From Vulcanimicrobiota bacterium (GTDB lineage: Bacteria; Vulcanimicrobiota; Xenobia; Xenobiales; JADMJV01): a stretch of DNA of 64,000 bases. A program made the position numbers and the translations under genes. Positions 7,308 through 16,400 of the stretch are shown piece by piece. Each line of letters starts with the position of its first letter. Position 1 is the first letter of the stretch. Below the pieces are notes generated by a model. The model searched no databases. It saw only the letters and a program-made list of their open reading frames with translations, and was not told where the DNA came from. Location: the NCBI GenBank assembly GCA_019637395.1, contig JAHBVR010000004.1, forward strand, positions 310,001 through 374,000, in the 5' to 3' direction.

Positions 7308-8369
7308 CTAGTGGAGCGTCGCCCGGGCGGGGCGCGCCGCCGGGCGGATGCGCCGGCTGCGCGTGGGCACTCGTTCCTGTTTGGGCGGAGCGTCCGAGAG
7401 CACGTAGGCGAAGACCAGCGGAGCCACGATAGTGGCGTCGGATTCGACCATGAACTTGGGCGTTTCCGCGGCCAGCTTTTCCCAGGTGATTTTCTCGTTG
7501 GGAGTGGCTCCCGAGTAGGAACCGTAGCTGGTGGTGGAATCGCTGATCTGGCAGAAGTAGCTCCACAGGGGCACTTCTCCCAGCTCCATGTCCTGGCGCA
7601 GCATGGGGACTACGCAGATAGGGAAGTCGCCGGCAATGCCGCCGCCAATCTGGAAAAAGCCCCACGGAGTAACCGCGCTTTCGCGTTGGTACCAGTTGGC
7701 CAGTTCCATCATGTATTCGACGCCGGAACGCACGGTGTGCACGTTCTGAATGGCGCCTTTCATGCAGTAGCTGGTGAAGATGTTGCCGGTGGTCGAGTCT
7801 TCCCAGCCGGGCACGAAGATCGGCAGGTTTTTCTCGGCGGCCGCCACCATCCAGCTATCTTTCGGATCGATCTGATAGAACTGCTCGAGCCTGGCGGAGC
7901 GGATGAGGCGGTATAAAAACTGATGAGGAAAGAGGCGTTCGCCTTTCTGGTCGGCCTGCTGCCATTCGTCCAGAAGCACCGACTCGAGACGGCGAATAGC
8001 TTCGCCTTCGGGGATGCAGGTGTCGGTGACGCGGTTAAGGTGCGCGTCCAGCAGTTCCTGTTCCTGTGCCGGCGTCAAGTCACGCCAGTTAGGAATGCGG
8101 CGATAGTGGTCGTGAGCGACCAGGTTGAAGAGATCCTCTTCGAGATTGGCGCCTGTGCAACTGATGGCGTGCACTTTGCCGGCGCGAATCATTTCGGCCA
8201 GGGATACGCCGATTTCGGCCGTGCTCATGGCGCCGGCCATGGCGACCAGCATGCGGCCACCAGCCTGAATGTGCTTACAATAAGCCTCTGCCGCGTCTAC
8301 TACAGCTGCGGCGTTGAAGTGACGAAAGTGATGGCGAAGAAAGTTCCTCACCTCCACAGAGTGTTTCAT
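7308..8369 (-). CDS. deoxyhypusine-synthase-family enzyme
   Basis: 353 residues from the ATG at 8369, which has AAAGGAGG 9 nt upstream; an ATG at 8435 is less likely. Family features are GGRMLVAMAGAMSTAEIG, the SCTGANLEEDLFNL NAD-binding segment, IGGGIAGDF, the SYSGATPNEKITWEKL segment with Lys298 aligned to the substrate-linked Lys of eukaryotic DHS, and the ESDATIVAPL strand. True DHS transfers aminobutyl from spermidine to eIF5A; bacterial homologues often act as homospermidine or carboxyspermidine-type synthases or are unassigned. The Arg/Pro-rich C-terminal tail (about 325-353) is not part of the fold. A candidate leader peptide precedes it (8460-8492). Confidence 0.87.
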   Translation of the reverse strand: MKHSVEVRNFLRHHFRHFNAAAVVDAAEAYCKHIQAGGRMLVAMAGAMSTAEIGVSLAEMIRAGKVHAISCTGANLEEDLFNLVAHDHYRRIPNWRDLTPAQEQELLDAHLNRVTDTCIPEGEAIRRLESVLLDEWQQADQKGERLFPHQFLYRLIRSARLEQFYQIDPKDSWMVAAAEKNLPIFVPGWEDSTTGNIFTSYCMKGAIQNVHTVRSGVEYMMELANWYQRESAVTPWGFFQIGGGIAGDFPICVVPMLRQDMELGEVPLWSYFCQISDSTTSYGSYSGATPNEKITWEKLAAETPKFMVESDATIVAPLVFAYVLSDAPPKQERVPTRSRRIRPAARPARATLH

Positions 8370-8459
8370 CAAGGGTGTCCTCCTTTGGTTTTGGGGTCGG
8401 TTCTCTGAACTGGGGTTTGTTTTTGGGGTCGACAAAAGAGGCTGGGGAATGGAGGAGAG

Positions 8460-8492
8460 TTAGAGACGAAGGCGCCTGGGCATCTCACACAT
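8460..8492 (-). promoter_or_regulatory. candidate leader peptide upstream of the DHS-like gene
   Basis: On the minus strand AAGGAGG (8507-8501) lies 8 nt before an ATG at 8492 that opens a 10-codon frame, MCEMPRRLRL, ended by TAA at 8460. It lies 90 nt upstream of the DHS-like ATG in the same presumed transcript. The ribosome site is as good as any in the window. Three Arg in the last five residues could make translation sensitive to arginine or polyamine status. Whether it is translated or regulatory is inference. Confidence 0.45.
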
Positions 8493-8654
8493 CCTGAAAA
8501 CCTCCTTGAGGTTAAGTAGGACGGGCGTTTTCACGCTTGAGGCGGCAACCTTCCCAAGGCCGAAGTATGGGGCCTGGACCCCCGGATGTCAATAGTCCCT
8601 ACGAACTGATTTTCCCGTGGAGGCCTGGAGCGGCGCGGCTCGAACCGATCCGGC

Positions 8655-8912
8655 ATGAAGAAGATTGCCGCGCTCATCTTGCTGGCCGCTTTACCGGCCG
8701 CCGCCGACGACTGGAAAGACAAGCTTTCTCCCCGCATGCGCGAGGCTTTTAAAGAAATGGCGCGCGATGACTGGAAGCCGCAGAAAGCGGCCACCCTGTC
8801 GGAGCGAGAGAAGGAAGAGCTGCGCAATCTCTGGGAGCAACTGCACAAGGTTCCGGTGGCGCAGCCGGCGCCTCTCCCCCCGCCGGCACCGCCCGCAACG
8901 GAAGGAAAGTGA
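8655..8912 (+). CDS. small secreted protein (85 aa)
   Basis: Unrecognised. The N-terminus MKKIAALILLAALPAAADD is a clear Sec signal peptide with an AxA-type cleavage site near residue 17. The mature part is charged and helical (LSPRMREAFKEMARDDW, LSEREKEELRNLWEQL) and ends in a Pro/Ala-rich tail. It precedes the secreted GH114-like gene by 22 bp on the same strand, so they probably share a transcript and both act in the periplasm. No clear ribosome site. Confidence 0.6.
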   Translation: MKKIAALILLAALPAAADDWKDKLSPRMREAFKEMARDDWKPQKAATLSEREKEELRNLWEQLHKVPVAQPAPLPPPAPPATEGK

Positions 8913-8934
8913 CGCTGGGCGAGAAGCAGCCTCC

Positions 8935-10845
8935 ATGAAAAAGACCCTGCTGGCACTGACTTTGAGCCTGCTGGCCGGAACGGCCGCGGCCAAACCCCAG
9001 CACCCACGCTGGCCGCCTAAGGACTACGCGATTTGTTACGGGGCCTGGACTCCGGAAATGGTGCAGCGCGCCCACCAGTTTGACCTGGTGGTGGTGCATC
9101 CCGGCGACGATTTCGCCAATTTGACCCCTGAACTGGTCGGCCAGTTGAAGCGGGGTAAAGATGGGCAGGCGGGTACGGCCGATGATGTGATCGTGCTGGG
9201 CTACGTGACCATCGGCGAAGACGACCAGGTGCCGGCCGGTCCACCGCGGCCCGGGGCCGGCCCGACCGCCTATGTCAACAAGACCTGGCGTCAGGAAAAG
9301 AATAACTATCCGACCCGTTACCTCGATCAGGTCAGCTATGTTTTCGAGAAAAACGGAGAGCGGCGCTACGGTGAGAACGGCAAGCCCGTCACCAGCCCCG
9401 GTCAGGATGGCGTTCCCGACGAGAATGGAGTTTGGGGTAGCTATTATGTCGACCCCGGCGATCCCCAGTGGCAGGCCAGCGTGCTGGCCAAAATGGGGCG
9501 GCTGCAGAAAGACATCGGGGTGGACGGCTTTTTTCTGGATACCCTGGACACGGCTTCTCCCTGGGGCAACTATCGTTTTACTCAGTCGCGCATGGCCGGC
9601 TTGCTCAAAGTCATTCGCAAGGCCTATCCGGAGCGCTTGATTCTGGCCAACCGGGGCATGTTTTTGTTGGAAACCGACTACCAGGCCTTCGTCGGCAGCA
9701 TCGACGGACTGCTTTACGAGAGTCTTTACTGTATCTGGGACTGGGGCGCCCGGCGGGGCGTCGTTTCACCCTGGGCGGTGGGCGATGTGGGCTACCTGAA
9801 AGACCCGGTGCTTCCGGCCGCCCAGAAGTCCGGCTTCCATATGTTCTATATCAATTATCTGGATGCCGAGCAGGATGATTTTTATCCGCTTATGCATTCG
9901 ATTGAAGACCTGGTAGGGCGCCAGGGGATCTCCAATTACGTCTCCGACCCGCTGCTGCAGGGCCTGGGCCAGCCGATTTCTCAGCTTTTTCCGGAAAACG
10001 GGGAGGCTCCGCCCGAGCTGGGCAACCTGAGCCTGACCGAACTGCCCAATGGTCGCTTTCGCCTCAGCTATGAGGTGAGGGGCCTGGAAGGCCGGCAATT
10101 GGGTAAAGATCTTTTCCTGGACGTGCGCCTGGGCAAGGAGAAGAAAGACATTGCTTTGCTCGATCCGATCAAGGTCGACTATTCCAAAGCCGTGGTCGAA
10201 GGGGTCGGGCTGGAGAAGGGCACGACCTACACGGTCTATGCCCGGGTGGTGGGCAAATCGCGCAACTGCCGCACGCCCTACCTGGAGGTCAGCTTCACCA
10301 CCGCCGCCGGCGGTGGGCCCCCTCAGGTGACCGAGTTGGTCGCCACCTCGCTGGAGAGCAGCGTGAAGCTGGCCTGGAAAGACACCGGCTCCCACACCTA
10401 TCGCATTTATCAGGGAGTGGCTCCCGATCAGTTGGAGGCGGTGGGAACGTCCCGGGAACGTAGCTATGTGGTGACCGGCCTGCAGAACAACCAGCCGCTC
10501 TACTTCGCGGTATCAGCCCTCGAAGGCTCCGCCGAGGGCAACCTGTGCCGCCCGGTCCTGAGCCGGGCCGAGGATTGCACCCCCCCCTCTTCGCCGGGGG
10601 AAGTGGTCATCAACGCGCGTGCCGGAGTCTTTCGCGTGAGCTGGCAGCCGGTGGCCGGCGCCAAGTCCTATAAGGTCTACTGTCTGGGCAAAGGCGAGAA
10701 ATATCGCATTCCCGTGCGCACCGAGGATACTCAGGTCGAGCTGCCGCGACTGGGCGCCGGCAAGTTCCAACTTTGGGTCACCAGCGTCGACGACGCCGGT
10801 AATGAGAGCCGGCGCAATCAGCTCATCGAGGCCGAGATTAAGTAG
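8935..10845 (+). CDS. secreted GH114-like glycoside hydrolase with fibronectin type III domains
   Basis: 636 residues from the ATG at 8935; the open frame extends upstream, but the signal peptide MKKTLLALTLSLLAGTAAA fixes the start. Residues about 25-330 follow the TIM-barrel GH114 pattern (endo-alpha-1,4-polygalactosaminidase / PelA hydrolase class): YVTIGEDD, WGSYYVDPGDPQWQ, and GVDGFFLDTLD with acidic active-site residues on a strand end. Residues about 465-636 hold two FN3-like modules (PPQVTELVATS, PPSSPGEVVINARAG). GH114 enzymes cleave cationic amino-sugar polysaccharides such as Pel. The nearby deacetylase and barrel genes support that role. Exact substrate unknown. Confidence 0.75.
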   Translation: MKKTLLALTLSLLAGTAAAKPQHPRWPPKDYAICYGAWTPEMVQRAHQFDLVVVHPGDDFANLTPELVGQLKRGKDGQAGTADDVIVLGYVTIGEDDQVPAGPPRPGAGPTAYVNKTWRQEKNNYPTRYLDQVSYVFEKNGERRYGENGKPVTSPGQDGVPDENGVWGSYYVDPGDPQWQASVLAKMGRLQKDIGVDGFFLDTLDTASPWGNYRFTQSRMAGLLKVIRKAYPERLILANRGMFLLETDYQAFVGSIDGLLYESLYCIWDWGARRGVVSPWAVGDVGYLKDPVLPAAQKSGFHMFYINYLDAEQDDFYPLMHSIEDLVGRQGISNYVSDPLLQGLGQPISQLFPENGEAPPELGNLSLTELPNGRFRLSYEVRGLEGRQLGKDLFLDVRLGKEKKDIALLDPIKVDYSKAVVEGVGLEKGTTYTVYARVVGKSRNCRTPYLEVSFTTAAGGGPPQVTELVATSLESSVKLAWKDTGSHTYRIYQGVAPDQLEAVGTSRERSYVVTGLQNNQPLYFAVSALEGSAEGNLCRPVLSRAEDCTPPSSPGEVVINARAGVFRVSWQPVAGAKSYKVYCLGKGEKYRIPVRTEDTQVELPRLGAGKFQLWVTSVDDAGNESRRNQLIEAEIK

Positions 10846-10860
10846 TTCCGCGGAGCCCTT

Positions 10861-11250
10861 TCAGATGACTGAGGTGACATCCGTCTGAGCGAAATCGTTC
10901 CCCTTGAAGAGTAACTTCTCCCCACGAACGATGGCCAGGGCATAAGAAAAACAATCTCCGAAGTTGAGAGCTGCAGGATGCCGACCTTTGCCATAGCGGA
11001 GGAAAGCCCGCCGTACGCTGGGCAAATCCGACGGTAAGAGAGGCTGAATCTCTACCCCGATGCGGCTCAAGAGGAGGTCAAGCTCGTCGATTCCGTCTGG
11101 ACCCAGACGAGCTACAGCCACCATGCTGGCTTCGAATACGGAAACCGGAGAAATCAATCGAATGGGATCGGTGTCAATGGCAAGTGCACACTCTTTCCGT
11201 TCCGGTTCATCGAAGAGCATGGCCAGAATGGCCGAAGTGTCGATGACCAC
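10861..11250 (-). CDS. vapC: VapC-family PIN-domain ribonuclease toxin
   Basis: 129-residue PIN domain starting at GTG 11250, two bases after the antitoxin stop. Metal-binding acids are in place: MVIDTSAILAMLFDEPE (first Asp and Glu), SVFEASMVAVARLG, and ALNFGDCFSYALA (Asp) with the KGNDF Asp near the C-terminus. VapC toxins are Mg-dependent RNases that usually cut tRNA or rRNA. Classical operon order antitoxin-toxin with tight spacing. It interrupts the polysaccharide gene group, as an inserted module would. Confidence 0.93.
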   Translation of the reverse strand: MVIDTSAILAMLFDEPERKECALAIDTDPIRLISPVSVFEASMVAVARLGPDGIDELDLLLSRIGVEIQPLLPSDLPSVRRAFLRYGKGRHPAALNFGDCFSYALAIVRGEKLLFKGNDFAQTDVTSVI

Positions 11251-11252
11251 CC

Positions 11253-11504
11253 TCAGGTCGGCAGACCGTTGGCATCATAGCCAAGGATTTCATCGGCGGT
11301 TCTATGGTCTAGAATTTCTCTCTGAGAGACCCGCCTGGCAATCCGCTCGACATCCTCAACCAGAGTCGAACCTGAGCGCGGACGCACTCGCTCCAGGCGC
11401 TCCTTCAGCGAGACCACCACAGCCTCAGTCAGAGTCTCGCCGGTATACCCTGCGAGTTCTCGCGCCAGGCGATCCGCTTCATCATCCTTGATACTCAATG
11501 CCAT
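11253..11504 (-). CDS. vapB: VapB-family antitoxin (Rv0623-like)
   Basis: 83 residues. The N-terminal MALSIKDDEADRLARELA followed by GETLTEAVVVSLKERLER is the signature of the short ribbon-helix-helix type transcription factor/antitoxin family that pairs with PIN toxins. The C-terminal part, with HRTADEILGYDANGLPT, is the usual toxin-neutralising tail. It should neutralise VapC and repress the operon; the AT-rich dyad at 11513-11530 is a candidate operator. No strong Shine-Dalgarno. Confidence 0.9.
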   Translation of the reverse strand: MALSIKDDEADRLARELAGYTGETLTEAVVVSLKERLERVRPRSGSTLVEDVERIARRVSQREILDHRTADEILGYDANGLPT

Positions 11505-11512
11505 GTCTAGAA

Positions 11513-11530
11513 TCTATCTAATTTTATAGA
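11513..11530 (-). promoter_or_regulatory. candidate vapBC operator
   Basis: TCTAT (11513-11517), 8-bp spacer and ATAGA (11526-11530) form a dyad directly upstream of the vapB ATG in an AT-rich patch that stands out from the GC-rich surroundings. A TATAAA-like element lies within it on the minus strand. The position fits autoregulation by VapB, which is known of the family but not shown here. Confidence 0.35.
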
Positions 11531-11569
11531 AAACCGTCAACTCTTGGGAGTAGACGCGCACCAAATAAA

Positions 11570-11595
11570 AAAGGCCCGGCCGGAGCCGGGCCTTT
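11570..11595 (-). terminator. intrinsic terminator of the TPR/barrel gene
   Basis: AAAGGCCCGGC and its exact complement close a 4-nt loop, and on the minus strand the stem is followed by TTTTTATTTGG. It lies 15 bp after the stop at 11611, so it ends the TPR/barrel and deacetylase transcript. Confidence 0.85.
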
Positions 11596-11610
11596 GCCTA
11601 AATGGGCTGA

Positions 11611-13395
11611 TTAGAAGGTGACGTGCAGGCCTCCGTTGATGAGCCAGTTGTTGTTGCTGGTCGAAAAGAGGCCGGGTTGGACGCGGCCGCCCACGAAGTT
11701 GCCGTATTCGCCGTTGACCCAGGCGTAGGAGCCTTCGCTGATCTGCCAGTCGAAGCCGGCCAGGAAGGTATTGCCATTGACGCCGACGTTGCTCAAGGAG
11801 CGATAGTAGCCCAGGCGATAACGGAAGTCTTTGCTGATCCAGTGCTCGATGTCGGTGCCGAAAGAGTCGATCTGGAAGTTGGTGGGGCCGAAGCGCTGTA
11901 AGTCGTTGGAGTCCCGCTGGTTGAAGACACCGCCGTGGTTGTAGCCGATACCCCAGATGAAGTCGTTGGGTTTGTTGATGGGAGTGAGGCGCGGGCCGAT
12001 GTTGTAGGTATACTCGAAGATGTCATCGCTGTAATTGTAGGCCGAGAAGGCGCCACCCAGCGAGAACCAATCGTTGAACTGGTAGGCCGCATTGGCGTTG
12101 CCGCCGATATAGCTCAAACGATCGCGGATGCCCTGGGGGGTATAGGTAACGATGTCGCGGCGGACCTGGATGCCGCCGGTGAAGCGGTCGTCCTGGTGAT
12201 TGACGCCGGCCTGGAAGATGCCGAACGTACCCGCGCGGGCATACACGTTGGTAAACTCCGAGGTCTTCCAGTCCACGCCCAACTGCTGGCTGGCGAATTC
12301 CGACTGGCCCTGCCCGGGGGCGCGGGCGAAGCGGTAGTCGTTGATAATCTGGAAAGACACGTCTTCATCGTGCATCGGGATGCCGATGTAGGTCAGGTTT
12401 TCCACGAAGTGGTTGGGGCCTTGCTTACCGAAGTAGATGGGGTTCTCCAGGTAGATGTGGTTGAGGCGCTCGGCCTTGGCGATGCGCTCGTTGATGGAGG
12501 CACCCAGACCGGTCTCGGCGGCGCCGCCGTTCAGCTCTTTGGCTTTCTCATAGGCCTTGCGAGCGGCCACGAAGCGGCGGGCGGTGAGCATGCGGTCGCC
12601 TACGGCCAGCTCGGTCTCGGCCTGACGGTCCTTCAAGCCCTGGGCCTGGGGAAACTGCTGGGCCACTTTGTCGTAGTGGGCACGAGCCGCTTCGCTGTCG
12701 CCGATGGCGTTCAGGCCTTTGCCGTAAGCATTCTGATACTCCAGATTGGTGGGTTCAATTTCGGCGGCTCGGCGATAGGCATCCACCGCCTGCGATTTCA
12801 TGTCGGCGGCCAGGTAGGCTTCGCCGGCCTCGTAATACATCTTGGCGTCGTTGTTGATACGGGCGCCGCGCACCAGCGTATCGGCGTATTTGTCCGACAG
12901 ACCGTAACCTTTGTAGACCTCGGCCACCCGCTTGATCAGTTCCAGGTCGTTGGGACGGGCAGCCAGCAGGATTTCACCGTCGGCGGCTGCTTCTCGGGGC
13001 ATCTCGTAAGCGGTGTGGAGTTCGAAGAGAATCTCGCGCCACTTGAGGTTGTCCGGCTGCAGTTCGGCCAGTTTATTATAAATGGTGATAGCGTAGGCAT
13101 TGTTCTTGGTCTCGGTCAGGATCTTGCCGAGTTCCTCGTAAGCCTGGGCGTTGTCCGGGTCCAGTTCGATGGACCTGCGGTACTGCACGATGGCCGACTC
13201 ACTGAAGCCTTTGCGGTAGAGTTCGCGTCCTTCGGCCAGGGCCTTTTGCGCCTCGGTCTTGGGATCGCTGACGGTGTCGGCAGCCGCCGGAGTGGGGCTG
13301 GTCTCCGGTGCGGGATCGTCCTCGCACCAGGCCGGGGCGAACGCGCCGGTCATGCCGGTCAGTAATAGCGCCGCCAGTAATTTGCGTTTATTCAC
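11611..13395 (-). CDS. TPR protein with C-terminal outer-membrane beta-barrel (PelB/BcsC-like architecture)
   Basis: 594 residues from GTG 13395 with AGAGGA upstream. Signal peptide MNKRKLLAALLLTGMTGAFA is followed by an acidic linker, then about seven TPR-type helix pairs (residues 50-300: GRELYRKGFSESAIVQYRRS, AYEELGKILTETKNNAYAI and similar). From about residue 315 alternating hydrophobic strands rich in aromatic residues run to a terminal Phe (GGLHVTF), the outer-membrane beta-barrel signature. Periplasmic TPR plus barrel is the architecture of polysaccharide exporters PelB, BcsC and PgaA, though this one is shorter. It is 20 bp downstream of the PelA-type deacetylase gene, so co-transcription and joint action are likely. 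Confidence 0.8.
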   Translation of the reverse strand: MNKRKLLAALLLTGMTGAFAPAWCEDDPAPETSPTPAAADTVSDPKTEAQKALAEGRELYRKGFSESAIVQYRRSIELDPDNAQAYEELGKILTETKNNAYAITIYNKLAELQPDNLKWREILFELHTAYEMPREAAADGEILLAARPNDLELIKRVAEVYKGYGLSDKYADTLVRGARINNDAKMYYEAGEAYLAADMKSQAVDAYRRAAEIEPTNLEYQNAYGKGLNAIGDSEAARAHYDKVAQQFPQAQGLKDRQAETELAVGDRMLTARRFVAARKAYEKAKELNGGAAETGLGASINERIAKAERLNHIYLENPIYFGKQGPNHFVENLTYIGIPMHDEDVSFQIINDYRFARAPGQGQSEFASQQLGVDWKTSEFTNVYARAGTFGIFQAGVNHQDDRFTGGIQVRRDIVTYTPQGIRDRLSYIGGNANAAYQFNDWFSLGGAFSAYNYSDDIFEYTYNIGPRLTPINKPNDFIWGIGYNHGGVFNQRDSNDLQRFGPTNFQIDSFGTDIEHWISKDFRYRLGYYRSLSNVGVNGNTFLAGFDWQISEGSYAWVNGEYGNFVGGRVQPGLFSTSNNNWLINGGLHVTF

Positions 13396-13414
13396 AGTTC
13401 CTCTACTCTACCTT

Positions 13415-16400
13415 CTACTGTTTGTTGATTTTAACCGAATAGGTTCCTTCATAATTGGCCAGCGTGCCCTCCCAAGAGAGGCGGCCGGCCGCGTCGCTGC
13501 GCACGGTCTTGTCGGATTGACCCTGCAGGCTTACTTTGTAAGTGGCGTTCTTGTCGCAGCCCAGCAAGGAGAACGAAGCCGGGCCGGTCCCCTTGAAGGT
13601 GAAAGTGATGGCCGGGCCCGAGACTTTCCAACCGTTCATGTAGTGGGAGGCCCGCTCCAGGTAGGGACGGTTGTTGGCCGGGTTGGCGGCCAGTGCGATG
13701 CGGTGCAGTTGGCTGTCGTCCAGGTGCACGTAGAGGCGGTTGCCGGCCGTGTTGTAGCCGAGCACACCGCTTGACTTGTTCAGGTCGGGACGCTGGGTTG
13801 CCTCGTCAAAGCGAATGGTGCGCATGGCTCCGGCATTGCTGACCACGATGTTGCCCTGGGCGTCGCGGCCCAGGCGCGTGACGATCATATCGCGCACGAT
13901 ATCCACGTAATTGGAAGCGAACAAATAAGCCGGCTTGTGGGCGATAACCCAGTCCATGGCGATTTTCAAGCCGCTGATTCCCAATTCACGCTCCGCCAGG
14001 TAGAAGTGATAGTAGAGGTTCATTGCCCTAAGTCGGCGAGGCTCCTCCGTATAAGTGAAATATTCTACCAGTCGCTTCATACCGTCATAATCTTTGGTCC
14101 AGGCGCCGGTGTAGTAAAAATCGCCGGCGGCACAGGTGTGAAACTGATAGCGCCCGCCGACCTGGGCGTAGAGCGGGGAAACGCCCACCAGGTAGGGGTG
14201 GATGGAATCGTAAACTGGGTCTCCTCCGTTCAGATTGGAGACACCCATGCCATCGGCGTACATCAGGGCTTCCTCGCTGGGATTGCACATACCGGTCCAG
14301 AATAAGGTACGCGTCTTCTTGCCCGGCGGACAGACCAGTTGATTGGTAAAGTCGATGGCATCACAGATCTCCAGACGATTGTCGGGAGGCAGTCGGACCA
14401 GTCTGCCTTCTTCATCGCCGGGCTTGCGCTTGAGGTCGCCCAGGCGCCAGTTGAAGGGGTGATTGACTGTGTGGCAGTCGGCTTCGACCCAGGGCAGCGC
14501 CAGGATGCGGCGAGCCGCTTCCAATTCGCGCTTATAGGTGGCGGTCGCTTTGAATTGGAGATTGTCGGTCACGAAGCTGACCGAGGTGGGAATCTGGTAG
14601 ACCGAAAAGATCTCGCGATAGAGCATCTCGGCGTTGAGGCTGCCGCGGTCGATCAGCGACATGCCCTGCATGGCGTCCCCGTCGATGTGGGTGAAGAAGA
14701 TGCGGCTGCCGTTCAGAGTGGTCACGTCGCAACGAGGTAAATCGTTGGTTTGGAAGGCCTCGGCGAAAAAGCGGAAGGCGTCGATGCGCAGTTCCGGCAG
14801 CTCCACCTCGTCGGCCACGGCCGGGCCGTTGCGGTTGGGGTCGGCTGATTCCACGCGCATGGGCATGGCGGGGGGGACGTAGAGCAGAAACTCACCGGCC
14901 ACGATGCCACCATAGGGGGTGATGGTGATGGCGTCGCAGATCTGCCCCTCGGGATCTTTGACTTTGAGGTAGACCTTGTTGGCCGGATGGGAGGAAAGAT
15001 AGACCGGCCAGCCTTTTTTCAGGTCTTTGTCCTCCAAATTGATGGGGTGCTCACCCTTGCACATGGCCGGGTCCATGAATTCGATGGAGGGCGGACCGGT
15101 ACTGACCAGATTGGCGCGATTGATACGAATGCCGCTGACGGGGGAAGCGGCTCGCCAGTCGATTCCCAGCGCCTTGAAGGTGGGACCGGGGTCGACCTGG
15201 GTGGTTAAATTCTTGTCCTGGTAGGCACCGTAGTCGCCTAAGATGACCAGTTTGCGGCCGGCTTCGATTTGACTTTTGAGCCAGCCGCCGTAAGCCTGGG
15301 CGTTGGGCACCGAGGCGCCCAAGAACCAGGTAATAATGCCACGATACGGCTCCATCTCGGCGGGGGAGGGGAGCCCGTCTTCGATGGCCCGATAGTCGAC
15401 CACCAGCCCCAGATGGTTCATAAACGTCTCGACGTTGTCGTGGATTCGGTTCTTCTCGCTGCTCTCTTTCTGGTCGCGTTGGTAGAAAGCGAGCACGCGG
15501 CGTTTGATCTCTGTGGTTCCAGCCGGCAGAGCGGCTACGCCGGGCAAAGTCGACGCTCCCGTCACCTGCTTGGGAGTGGTGGGAGTTACCTTTAAGGTCG
15601 TGGCCACCGGTAACTTGGCAGGCTTATAAGTCAGGCAATCGGCCAGGAAGCGTTTCATATCGACGTGCCAGCGGTAGTCGCCTTTGCCGTTCATGTCGCG
15701 GAACAGGTAGCTCTCCAGGGCCAGGCCGCCGTAGGGAGTGCGGACCACGATGGCGCTTTCCGAATTCTTGGCATCGCTGCGGCTCAGCACCAGGTACGGC
15801 TTGTTTTCCGGACTGACCGACTGAATCCAGTAGTAATGATTGATATACTGAGGCTCGAGGAAGGGGATGACCTGGGGGTCGCGGCTGGCCACTTTGATCA
15901 AAGCCGGGTCTTTGGTCCACATGGCCTTGAATTCCAGGCCGAACGGATAGAGGAAGCTGTTGTATTCGTTCGGCAAGAGCCAGCGCTCGGTGGGCGGGTT
16001 GGACTGCTTGTCGAGTTCCTGGAAGGCGCCCAGGTTGCCGATCACCACTACTTTGCGGCCGGCGATGATTTGCTGGGAGAGCCAGTCGCAGTAGGCGTGG
16101 GCGTTCTCCATGGAAGCGGTCTGGTACCAACTGATGACGCCCGAATATTTGCCCATGCTGGCCGGAGCGGGCAAACCCTTGAGAATATCGTAGCTCTCGT
16201 AGGTATAGCCGAGTTCTTTGAGGACGGGAGCGAGGAAGCGGGCTACGAAATTCGTCTTGTCGTCGTAGCCCTCGCTGCTCTTGTAGAGAGCCAGAATATG
16301 TCCGCCGCCGCTGATGCGATCCTGGGCCGGCGCGGCCAGCGCTTGCGAGAGCAGCTTGGAGCGGTCGACCAGCCATTTGATCTTCTTGCCCTCCATCTGA

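Noticed and set aside
11935-13365. 476-codon plus-strand frame over the TPR/barrel gene
   Set aside because: Antisense shadow with a V/G/A/D-rich composition; the minus-strand TPR and barrel features are clear.
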